Assembly: GCF_017745215.1 (NCBI RefSeq)
Contig: NZ_JAGHZV010000023.1
Location: 1-64,000 of the forward strand
Length of the DNA: 64,000 bases
Direction of reading: 5' to 3'
Source: Sphingomonas sp.
Lineage (GTDB): Bacteria; Pseudomonadota; Alphaproteobacteria; Sphingomonadales; Sphingomonadaceae
Of the stretch, positions 46,446-53,299 are shown in pieces (within the stretch, counting starts at the first letter, position 1; every line of letters begins with the position of its first letter). Both the position numbers and the translations under genes were made by a program. The notes under the pieces are model-generated. The model did no database searches and was not told the DNA's origin. It was given only the letters and a program-made list of their open reading frames with translations.

Positions 46446-46991
46446 ATGATCTCCTCGGCGGCGCGGTTCGGTCTTCTGGTATCTTCCTTGATGTTTCTCG
46501 CGCAGCCCGCGGTGGCGGCGCGGTTGAATTCTGGTTCGTTCGACGGCCCGGCGCCCTCGCTCGCCCGGATGGCGAACCAGCTCGCGGTGCCGACCGATGC
46601 CGTCGACGACCCGCGCGCCGCAGTGCTCCCTGCGCGGCGCACGGATGCCGGCGTGGCGCTCGCCGCCAGCTACGAGGATTTCGCGCACAGCGGCGACGCG
46701 CCGGCGCAGGTGCTCGGGCCGGTGATCTCGGCGCTCGGCTATGCGGCGGTGACGGTGGGTGACCTGCCCGACGCCTCGCGCGTGTCGCTCGCCTCGGCGA
46801 CCGCCTCGCTCGACGTGCGCGAGCCCGCGACCTGGATGATGATGATCGCCGGCATCGGGCTGATCGGCGTCGCGATGCGCTGGAAACGCCGCGATCGCAC
46901 GCCGCGCGTCCGCAAGGGCACGCGTGCGGCGCTGCGGACGGGCGGCAGCCTCGGCGGCCGGGCGACGCGGCACGTCGCCGCGGGCGGCTAG
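46446..46991 (+). CDS. PEPxxWA-CTERM-type sorted surface protein
   Basis: 181 residues with a signal peptide (GLLVSSLMFLAQPAVAA) and a C-terminal tripartite signal REPATWMMMIAGIGLIGVAM followed by RWKRR. This is the sphingomonad PEP-CTERM form, except that PEP reads REP. Such signals are processed by exosortase. About 30 residues follow the basic cluster, more than usual. Its stop shares CTAG with the miaB stop. Confidence 0.75.
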   Translation: MISSAARFGLLVSSLMFLAQPAVAARLNSGSFDGPAPSLARMANQLAVPTDAVDDPRAAVLPARRTDAGVALAASYEDFAHSGDAPAQVLGPVISALGYAAVTVGDLPDASRVSLASATASLDVREPATWMMMIAGIGLIGVAMRWKRRDRTPRVRKGTRAALRTGGSLGGRATRHVAAGG

Positions 46992-48301
46992 GCGGGGACC
47001 GGCTCGCTCGCCACGCCGCCGAGCGAGTTGGGCCCGGCCTGGACGATCTCGACCCGCACCATCGCGCCGATCGGCGCCTCGGTCTCGAGGTGCACCGACT
47101 GGAGCCATGGCGACTTCCCCACGCGCTGGCCCGGAAGCTTGCCGGGCCGCTCGATCAGCACGTCGCAGGTGCGACCCAGGCTCGCCTGGTTGAAGGCCAG
47201 CTGGCTCGTGTTGAGCGCGGCCTGGAGGCGCTGGAGCCGCTCGTCCATCACCTGCGCCGCGACGAAGTCCTCGGTCATCTCGGCCGCGGGGGTGCCGGGG
47301 CGCGGGCTGTATTTGAAGCTGAAGCACTGGGCATAGCCCACCTGCTCGACCAGGCTCAGCGTGTCGGCGAACTCGGCCTCGGTCTCGCCGGGGAAGCCGA
47401 CGATGAAGTCGCCCGACAGCGCGATGTCGGGCCGCGCAGCGCGGACGCGCTCGAGGATGCGGAGGTAGGAGTCGCGGCTGTGGCTGCGGTTCATCGCCTT
47501 GAGGATGCGGTCGCTGCCCGATTGCACGGGCAAGTGGAGGAAGGGCATCAGCTTGCCCACCTCGGCATGCGCGCGGATCAGCCCCTCGCGCATGTCGTTG
47601 GGATGGCTGGTGGTGTAGCGGATGCGCTCGAGGCCCCCGATCCGGTCGAGCGCGACGATCAGTCCGTGGAGGCCGCGGCCCTGCTCATCGTCCCAGGCAT
47701 TGACGTTCTGGCCGAGCAGCGTGATTTCCCTGGCGCCGGCATCGACCAGCGCCTTGGCCTCGTCGACGATCGCGTCGAACGGCCGGCTGACTTCGGCGCC
47801 GCGGGTATAGGGCACCACGCAATAGGTGCAGAATTTGTCGCAGCCCTCCTGCACGGTGAGGAAGGCCGACGGGCCGACCTTGCGGCGGCTGGGCAGCGCG
47901 GCGAACTTGCTCGCCGCGGGCATGTCGGTGTCGAGCGCGAGCTTGCCCTCGGCAGCCCGGGCGACGAGCTCGGGAAGGTTGTGATAGGCCTGCGGCCCGA
48001 CGACGACGTCCACCCTGGCGCGGCGCGCGATCTCCTGCCCCTCGGCCTGGGCGACGCAGCCGGCGACGGCGATCATCGGCCGGCTGCCGTCCTCGCGCTT
48101 CAATCGGCCGATCTCCGAATAGACCTTCTCGGTCGCCTTCTCGCGGATGTGGCAGGTGTTGAGCACGACGAGGTCGGCGGCGTCGGTGTCGGCGGTGGCG
48201 GTGAGGCCCCGCGCGGCCATCAGCTCGGCCATGCGCTCGCCGTCATAGACGTTCATCTGGCAGCCGAACGACTTGACGTGGAAGGTCTTGGGGGTGGTCA
48301 T
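46988..48301 (-). CDS. miaB: tRNA-2-methylthio-N6-dimethylallyladenosine synthase
   Basis: Radical-SAM methylthiotransferase acting on i6A37 of tRNA. 437 residues from ATG 48301 (MTTPKTFHVKSFGCQMN). Auxiliary-cluster cysteines are in FGCQMN, NTCHIRE and AGCVAQ. The radical-SAM motif is CDKFCTYCVVPYTRG near residue 150. A TRAM domain ends the protein. Palindromic repeat 48343-48426 separates it from plsC. Confidence 0.97.
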   Translation of the reverse strand: MTTPKTFHVKSFGCQMNVYDGERMAELMAARGLTATADTDAADLVVLNTCHIREKATEKVYSEIGRLKREDGSRPMIAVAGCVAQAEGQEIARRARVDVVVGPQAYHNLPELVARAAEGKLALDTDMPAASKFAALPSRRKVGPSAFLTVQEGCDKFCTYCVVPYTRGAEVSRPFDAIVDEAKALVDAGAREITLLGQNVNAWDDEQGRGLHGLIVALDRIGGLERIRYTTSHPNDMREGLIRAHAEVGKLMPFLHLPVQSGSDRILKAMNRSHSRDSYLRILERVRAARPDIALSGDFIVGFPGETEAEFADTLSLVEQVGYAQCFSFKYSPRPGTPAAEMTEDFVAAQVMDERLQRLQAALNTSQLAFNQASLGRTCDVLIERPGKLPGQRVGKSPWLQSVHLETEAPIGAMVRVEIVQAGPNSLGGVASEPVPA

Positions 48302-48342
48302 GATCGGCGGGCGTATAATTGACCCCGAGGGCCAGCACAAAT

Positions 48343-48426
48343 CCGTCATCCCGGCGAAAGCCGCGACCCAGGGCAGCACATCATGTCGCTCGTGGGCCTG
48401 GGTCGCGGCTTTCGCCGGGATGACGG
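48343..48426. repeat. Palindromic intergenic repeat with paired base change
   Basis: Same family as 28564, but the inner arms read GCCGCGACCCAGG and CCTGGGTCGCGGC instead of GCCGGGACCC and GGGTCCCGGC. The two arms have changed together, so pairing is kept. Located between plsC and miaB. Confidence 0.92.
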
Positions 48427-48433
48427 CTGGAAG

Positions 48434-49387
48434 TCAGGGAACGGGCGGGCTTTCCTCCGTCGCCTGCTGAGCGGCAGGTGCCTGGTAGCGGACCTGCGCC
48501 ACCGCGAAGCGGAAGTGCCGCAGCGGCTTGCCGAGCGCCTTGACCAGCGCTTCCTCGATCCGGCGGCGGCTCTCGGCGGCGATCGCCTTGCGGCCGGGGA
48601 AGTCGCGCGGGTGGAAGGGCTCGAGGAAGGTCACGCGCAGCCGGAAGCTGCCGCGCCGCGCGAGGATGCGCCGCGCATTGTTGAGTCCGCCCTCCTCACC
48701 GATCCAGGCGATGTCCTCGCCGACCTCGCCATAGTCGAGCATCACCGGCTGGACCATCACGCCGGGCGGCGGCGGCTCGAGCACGCGGAGCATCGGGGTC
48801 TTGAAGGGGAGCAGCGATCGGCCGTCGGTGGTGGTGCCCTCGGGGAAGACCGTGATCGCCCAATTCTCGGCGAGCGCGTCGCGCAGCTCGTTGATCTGCT
48901 CGGCCACGCCCATGCGGTTCTCGCGCTTGACGTAGACGGTGCGGTTGAGCCCCGCGAGCCAGCCGACCAGCGGCGAGCTCGCGATCTCGGCCTTGGCGAC
49001 GAACGCCGTGCCGCTGGTGCCGCCGAGCGCGAGGATGTCGATCCAGCTCAGATGGTTCGAGATGTAGAAGACGTCGCGCTTGAGCGGCGTGCCCATCCGC
49101 TCGATCCGCGCGCCCGCGATCCGCGCCGCGGTGCCCAGGAAAAGCCGGGGCAGTGGCGAAGGGAGGCGGAGCAGCTTGAGCAGGTAATGCACCGGCACGC
49201 AGACCAGCACCGCGAGCGCGAGCAACGCGACGCGGAGCCACAGCCGGCACTGGCCGAGGAAGTCGAGCCTGGTCGGAAGCCCCGAGGCCGCGTCGTCGCG
49301 CCGCCTCAGCGCGCGCTCGGCTCGCCGTACGCGTCGTCGCTCGATGCGCTCGTGGCGCCTAGCCCTTGCGGTCGAGCGTGACGCCAT
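48434..49387 (-). CDS. plsC: 1-acyl-sn-glycerol-3-phosphate acyltransferase
   Basis: Second acylation of phospholipid synthesis. 317 residues. The HX4D motif is SNHLSWIDIL near residue 111, and FPEGTTTDGRSLLPFK near 180. One membrane helix (WLRVALLALAVLVCVPV). ATG 49387 lies inside the last codons of fur with GGAG before it, which gives an unusually long Arg-rich N-terminus of about 45 residues; a later start is possible. Pairs functionally with plsY at 5.7 kb. Confidence 0.93.
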   Translation of the reverse strand: MASRSTARARRHERIERRRVRRAERALRRRDDAASGLPTRLDFLGQCRLWLRVALLALAVLVCVPVHYLLKLLRLPSPLPRLFLGTAARIAGARIERMGTPLKRDVFYISNHLSWIDILALGGTSGTAFVAKAEIASSPLVGWLAGLNRTVYVKRENRMGVAEQINELRDALAENWAITVFPEGTTTDGRSLLPFKTPMLRVLEPPPPGVMVQPVMLDYGEVGEDIAWIGEEGGLNNARRILARRGSFRLRVTFLEPFHPRDFPGRKAIAAESRRRIEEALVKALGKPLRHFRFAVAQVRYQAPAAQQATEESPPVP

Positions 49388-49781
49388 AGAGCTCCATCCG
49401 ATGATCCACGAGGCGGAAGCCGAGCCGTTCGGCGATCTGCTTCTGGAGGAGCTCGAGCTCGGGGTCGACGAACTCGATCACCTTGCCGGTCTCGACGTCG
49501 ATCAGATGGTCGTGGTGCGCCTCGGGCGCGGGCTCGTAGCGCGCGCGGCCGTCGCCGAAGTCGTGGCGGTCGAGGATGCCGGCCTCTTCGAACAGCCGCA
49601 CCGTACGATAGACGGTGGCGATCGAAATGCCGGGGTCGATCGCCGAGGCGCGCTCATAGACTTTCTCGACGTCCGGATGGTCGTCGGCGTCGGAGAGAAC
49701 GCGCGCGATCACCTTGCGCTGTTCGGTGATGCGCAGTCCCTTTTCGTGGCAGAGTGCTTCGAGGTCGATTCTGCGGCCCAT
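49359..49781 (-). CDS. fur: Fur-family metal-responsive regulator
   Basis: 140 residues from ATG 49781 (MGRRIDLEALCHEKGLRITE), with GGAAGAGG upstream. The winged helix covers about 15-85 (SIATVYRTVRLFEEAGI). A histidine-rich metal site follows (APEAHHDHLIDVETGKVIEF), and it lacks the CxxC pairs of zinc-stabilised Fur. In alphaproteobacteria such proteins may respond to iron or, as Mur, manganese; the sequence does not decide. Confidence 0.92.
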   Translation of the reverse strand: MGRRIDLEALCHEKGLRITEQRKVIARVLSDADDHPDVEKVYERASAIDPGISIATVYRTVRLFEEAGILDRHDFGDGRARYEPAPEAHHDHLIDVETGKVIEFVDPELELLQKQIAERLGFRLVDHRMELYGVTLDRKG

Positions 49782-49916
49782 GGTCCTCTTCCGGCTGTCG
49801 AGCCCGGGTGTAGCGTCTCTCGCGCTGAGGGGGAAGGGCGGCGGACAGCAAAACGGCGGACAGGAAGGCCTGCCCGCCGCTAGCTCCTTTGGTTTCAGCT
49901 GCGCTGAAACGATTGC

Positions 49917-49994
49917 GGCACCGGCCCGCCCCGCCACCCGGCCACCCATCGGCAGTATCTTGTGGGTGGCCGGGTGGGAGAGCGGGCCGGTGCC
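49917..49994. repeat. GC-rich hairpin repeat, copy 2 with outer stem
   Basis: The inner 15-bp stem (49934-49948 with 49963-49977) and an outer perfect 13-bp stem (49917-49929 with 49982-49994) make one near-continuous 78-bp hairpin. The loop TCGGCAGTATCTTG resembles that of copy 1 at 16627. It lies just after the mucR stop, so may terminate it. Confidence 0.85.
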
Positions 49995-50003
49995 GTCGAA
50001 AGC

Positions 50004-50417
50004 TCAGCGCTTGCGGCGCTTGGTGCCCAGGCCGATCTTCTTCGCCAGGCTGCGGCGCTGCTCGGCATAGTTGGGAGCGACCATCGGATAGTCGGCCGGC
50101 AGGTTCCACTTGGCGCGATACTGCTCGGGGGTCATCTGATAATGCGTCATCAGGTGGCGCTTGAGCATCTTCAGCTTCTTGCCGTCCTCGAGGCAGACGA
50201 TGTAGTCGGGCTTGACCGACGAACGGACCGAAACCGCCGGCTCCTGCTTCACTTCAGGCTCGGCCGCCGTCCGGCCCAGACCCGCCAGCGCGCCGTGGAC
50301 ATTCTGGATCAGCACAGGGAGATCGGAGACTGCAACGCTATTGTTGCTCACATGCGCGGCAACAATATCGGCCGTCAGCGTAACCAGCGTTTCCTGAATA
50401 TCGGCGTTCGTATCCAT
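50004..50417 (-). CDS. mucR: MucR/Ros-family zinc-finger transcriptional regulator
   Basis: 137 residues from ATG 50417, with GAAAGGAAAA upstream. The C-terminal Ros-type finger reads VCLEDGKKLKMLKRHLMTHY, with the second zinc-ligand position held by Asp rather than Cys, as in MucR. MTPEQYRAKWNLP follows. MucR proteins are global regulators of surface polysaccharide and cell-cycle genes in alphaproteobacteria and bind AT-rich DNA. The targets here are unknown. Confidence 0.95.
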   Translation of the reverse strand: MDTNADIQETLVTLTADIVAAHVSNNSVAVSDLPVLIQNVHGALAGLGRTAAEPEVKQEPAVSVRSSVKPDYIVCLEDGKKLKMLKRHLMTHYQMTPEQYRAKWNLPADYPMVAPNYAEQRRSLAKKIGLGTKRRKR

Positions 50418-50521
50418 GATTTTCCTTTCGACCCAGAACTGAACCAATGCTTGTTTTTGGCGTGGCCGCTATCGGACCGTTTCGGATTGAAATCAACCCG
50501 ATAAAGTAGCCATCGCAAAAA

Positions 50522-50998
50522 TTATCCGATCTTACGAGAGTAGGTTAAAGCATCAAAAAGATGGCCGTGGCGTCCTCTGTAGTAACCGCGCCGTTCGCCG
50601 ACCTTCAGAAAGCCCTCGCGCAGGTAAAGCCGCACCGCTTCATTACCCGCCCGGACTTCCAGATGAATATCCTCTGAACCCCGCAGCCGCGCTTCGGCGA
50701 TCACCGACCGAAGAAGCGCGCCGCCGACTCCGCGCCCGCGCGCGCGCGGGCGGACCGCGAGGAGCAGCAGCTCGGCGTCGATTCCGGTCGATCGCGCGAG
50801 TGCGAAACCGGCGTCGCCGTCGCCGTGGCGCGCCAGCGTGAGCCAGGCGCCGGGCAGCGAGAGCATCCCCATGCATTGCGCCGTGGTCCAGGCCTCGCCG
50901 TAGCGCGGGTCGAACGCCTCGTGCATGATCGTCGCGACCGCGGGCAGGTCGTGCGCGCCGCCCTGGCGGATCTCGGTCAGGTTATAGGCAGTGCTCAT
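50522..50998 (-). CDS. rimI: GNAT acetyltransferase, RimI-like
   Basis: 158 residues. The acetyl-CoA loop is VRPRARGRGVGGALLRSVIA near residue 83, followed by LEVRAGNEAVRLYLREGFLK, a RimI-like pattern. Probably N-acetylates ribosomal protein S18 or other N-termini. Its ATG overlaps the tsaB stop as ATGA, the usual tsaB-rimI arrangement. Confidence 0.92.
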   Translation of the reverse strand: MSTAYNLTEIRQGGAHDLPAVATIMHEAFDPRYGEAWTTAQCMGMLSLPGAWLTLARHGDGDAGFALARSTGIDAELLLLAVRPRARGRGVGGALLRSVIAEARLRGSEDIHLEVRAGNEAVRLYLREGFLKVGERRGYYRGRHGHLFDALTYSRKIG

Positions 50999-51636
50999 GA
51001 GGCCAGCCGCTCCTCGAGCGTCCTGGCATCGGGCGCGCGGCCGTAGATCGGGCGCGGCGGCAGCGCGGCGAAGGCCTCGGGCAGCAGCGGCGCGTCGGCG
51101 GCGCGCGGCAGCGTGTCGTGGAGCGCCAGCGCCGGGTCGAGCGCGGCGAGATGACGGACGCCGTTGCCGAAGGCGGGGAGACCGCCGAGCCGCGCGAGCG
51201 CATCGGCGGGGACGAGCGACCCGAAGTCTCCGTCGGGCGCGAGCGGAGGCGCGGTGAAACGCTGCATGAAGACCTCACCATGTCCGCCTTCGAGCACCAC
51301 CGCAAGACCGGCGAGCGACGAGTCGGCGGCGAAGGCGGCCGCGGCGACGAGCGGCAAGCTCGAATAGCCGAGGACCTCGGCGCCCCAGCCGATCGCGAGT
51401 CCCCGCGCCGCGGCGAGGCCGACGCGCACGCCGGTGAAGCTGCCCGGACCGCAATCGACGAGGATGCGCCGGGCACGGCCCTGACCGGGGAGCGCCGCGA
51501 TCATCGGGATCAGCCGCTCGGCATGGCCGCGGCCGACGACCTCATGCGCCGCGTCGACCAGGACGCCGCCCTCGATCAGGGCGACCGAGCAGGCGGCGGT
51601 GGCGGTCTCGATGACGAGCGTGCGTCCGGGGGGCAT
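50995..51636 (-). CDS. tsaB: tRNA threonylcarbamoyladenosine protein TsaB
   Basis: Scaffold of the complex that makes t6A37 in tRNAs reading ANN codons; works with TsaD. 213 residues of ASKHA fold: LVIETATAACSVALIEGG at the N-terminus, GRGHAERLIPMI, and VDCGPGSFTGVRVGLAAARG. Normal length. Coupled to rimI. Confidence 0.95.
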   Translation of the reverse strand: MPPGRTLVIETATAACSVALIEGGVLVDAAHEVVGRGHAERLIPMIAALPGQGRARRILVDCGPGSFTGVRVGLAAARGLAIGWGAEVLGYSSLPLVAAAAFAADSSLAGLAVVLEGGHGEVFMQRFTAPPLAPDGDFGSLVPADALARLGGLPAFGNGVRHLAALDPALALHDTLPRAADAPLLPEAFAALPPRPIYGRAPDARTLEERLAS

Positions 51637-51694
51637 CGCCGGCCCCTATCCCAAACCGACATCGTCGCGAAAGCGGAAGATGTCGGCGCCGGCC

Positions 51695-52288
51695 TCAGAG
51701 AAGCGTGTTGAACTGTTCGAATTCGGGGCGGGGCAGCCGCTCGAAGATCGTCGAGGGGTCGCCGTGGCCGAGCGTCGAGATGAAGTTCGACTTGAGATTC
51801 GGCTGGCCCGGGAAGAAGGCCTCGTCGAGCTTGGCATTGTCGAAGCCCGACATCGGCCCGGTGTCGAAGCCGAGCGCGCGCGCGGCGATGATGAGATAGG
51901 CGCCCTGGAGCGACGAGTTGCGGAAGGCGTGCGGGGCGCGCGCGTCGCGGTCGCCGAACCAGTTCTCCGCGCCCGGCGCGTGCGGGAAGAGCCAGGGGAT
52001 GTGCTGGTTGAAGTCGAGGTCCATCGCGACGATCACCGCGGCGGGGGCCTTGACGATCTTCTCGGCATTCTTGGCGCTGGCGAAGCTCGCGAGCTTGTCC
52101 TTGCCTTCCTGGCTCAGCAGCCAGGTGAAGCGCGCCGGCTGCATGTTGGCCGAGGTCGGGCCCATCTTGAGCAGGTCGTAGATCCGGCGGACGTCGTCCT
52201 CGCTGACCGGGTCGGACGTGTAGCCGTTGTAGGTGCGCGCGGCACGAAAGATCGTGTCGAGCCCGGCATCGTCGAGCGGCTGGCCCAT
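51695..52288 (-). CDS. Nitroreductase-family protein, RutE-like
   Basis: 197 residues from ATG 52288, with AGGAAGGA upstream. The sequence follows malonic-semialdehyde reductase RutE (LLKMGPTSANMQPARFTWL, GYLI-like LQGAYLIIAARALGFDTGPM, NFISTLGHGDPS). FMN-dependent reductase. No other rut pyrimidine-degradation gene is near, so the true substrate is open. It lies between tsaB and nfu. Confidence 0.88.
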   Translation of the reverse strand: MGQPLDDAGLDTIFRAARTYNGYTSDPVSEDDVRRIYDLLKMGPTSANMQPARFTWLLSQEGKDKLASFASAKNAEKIVKAPAAVIVAMDLDFNQHIPWLFPHAPGAENWFGDRDARAPHAFRNSSLQGAYLIIAARALGFDTGPMSGFDNAKLDEAFFPGQPNLKSNFISTLGHGDPSTIFERLPRPEFEQFNTLL

Positions 52289-52320
52289 GATTCCATCCTT
52301 CCTGGTTTTGAGCGGGGTCC

Positions 52321-52896
52321 TCAGACCGCGCGGACTTCGGTGACTTCGGGGACGTAATATTTGAGCAGCTGCTCGATCCCGTTCTTGAGCGTCGCGGTCG
52401 ACGAGGGGCAGCCCGAGCACGCGCCCTGCATCTGGAGGTAGACCTTGCCCTGGTCGAACCCGCGGTAGACGATGTCGCCGCCGTCGCCCGCCACCGCGGG
52501 GCGGACGCGCGTCTCGATCAGCTCCTTGATCTGCGCGACGATGTCGGCGTCCTCGGGGTTCTCGGGGAAGGCGGCGTCCTCGGCCGGCACGCTGAAGCCC
52601 CCGGCCGAGCCGGGGCGGAACAGCGGCATCTCGGCGCTGAAATGGTCGAGCAGGATCGCGAGCACGTCGGGCTTGAGCCCGCGCCAGTCGACGCCTTCGC
52701 CCGCGGTCACCGAGATGAAGTCGCGCCCGAAGAACACGCCGGCGACGTCGCCCAGGTCGAACAGCGCCTCGGCGAGCGGCGAGGCTTCGGCTTCCTCGGG
52801 GCTGGTGAAGTCGCGGGTGCCCGCGTCCATCACGGTGCGCCCGGGGAGGAACTTGAGCGTCGCCGGATTGGGCGTCGGTTCGGTCTCGATCAGCAT
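52321..52896 (-). CDS. nfuA: NifU/NfuA-type iron-sulfur scaffold
   Basis: 191 residues. An N-terminal Nfu domain (MLIETEPTPNPATLKFLPG) is followed by the C-terminal NifU domain with the cluster-binding CSGCPSS near residue 165. Receives and hands on 4Fe-4S clusters, for example to MiaB encoded downstream in the block. ATG 52896 or 52905 may start it; neither has a strong ribosome site. Confidence 0.94.
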   Translation of the reverse strand: MLIETEPTPNPATLKFLPGRTVMDAGTRDFTSPEEAEASPLAEALFDLGDVAGVFFGRDFISVTAGEGVDWRGLKPDVLAILLDHFSAEMPLFRPGSAGGFSVPAEDAAFPENPEDADIVAQIKELIETRVRPAVAGDGGDIVYRGFDQGKVYLQMQGACSGCPSSTATLKNGIEQLLKYYVPEVTEVRAV

Positions 52897-53299
52897 CGCC
52901 CGCATGTGGCGCGCGCGGGCGCGGGGATCAAGGCCCGGAAGGGAAACGCTGCGTTGCCCGTTCGGGTAGGGGGAGGCTGTCTTCTCTCTATAGCCCTCTC
53001 CAGCTTTCGCGGGAGAGGGCTGGGTGAGCGTCTTCTTCTCTTCTTCTGTCACGCCGAGCTGGGCTGCCATCAATCGTTGAGCCGGCGTCGGCTCCCCCTA
53101 ACCGTCATCCCGGCGAAAGCCGGGACCCAGGGTTGCGGAGGACGTCGCTCGCGGCCCTGGGTCCCGGCTTTCGCCGGGATGACGATCTGGGGGGGGGATC
53201 GCCTGTCGCCCGAGCAGGAAGACGAAGGAAGAAGACCCTCCCAACCCTCTCCCGCGAAAGCGGGAGAGGGTTAAGGAGAAGCCGGGGTTTTTCAGCCCC
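52897..53299. other. Repeat-filled intergenic stretch
   Basis: No gene. Contains a hairpin AGCCCTCTCC/GGAGAGGGCT (52992-53021), a palindromic family repeat (53102-53184), and a perfect AACCCTCTCCCGC-GAAA-GCGGGAGAGGGTT hairpin (53243-53272). Both small hairpins carry the same CCTCTCC word. It separates nfuA from the M16 peptidase gene. Confidence 0.7.
53102..53184. repeat. Palindromic intergenic repeat, full copy
   Basis: CCGTCATCCCGGCGAAAGCC at the left end and CGCCGGGATGACG at the right. The middle TTGCGGAGGACGTCGCTCGC is nearly the same as in copies at 123 and 57296, so these three are close relatives. Confidence 0.92.
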
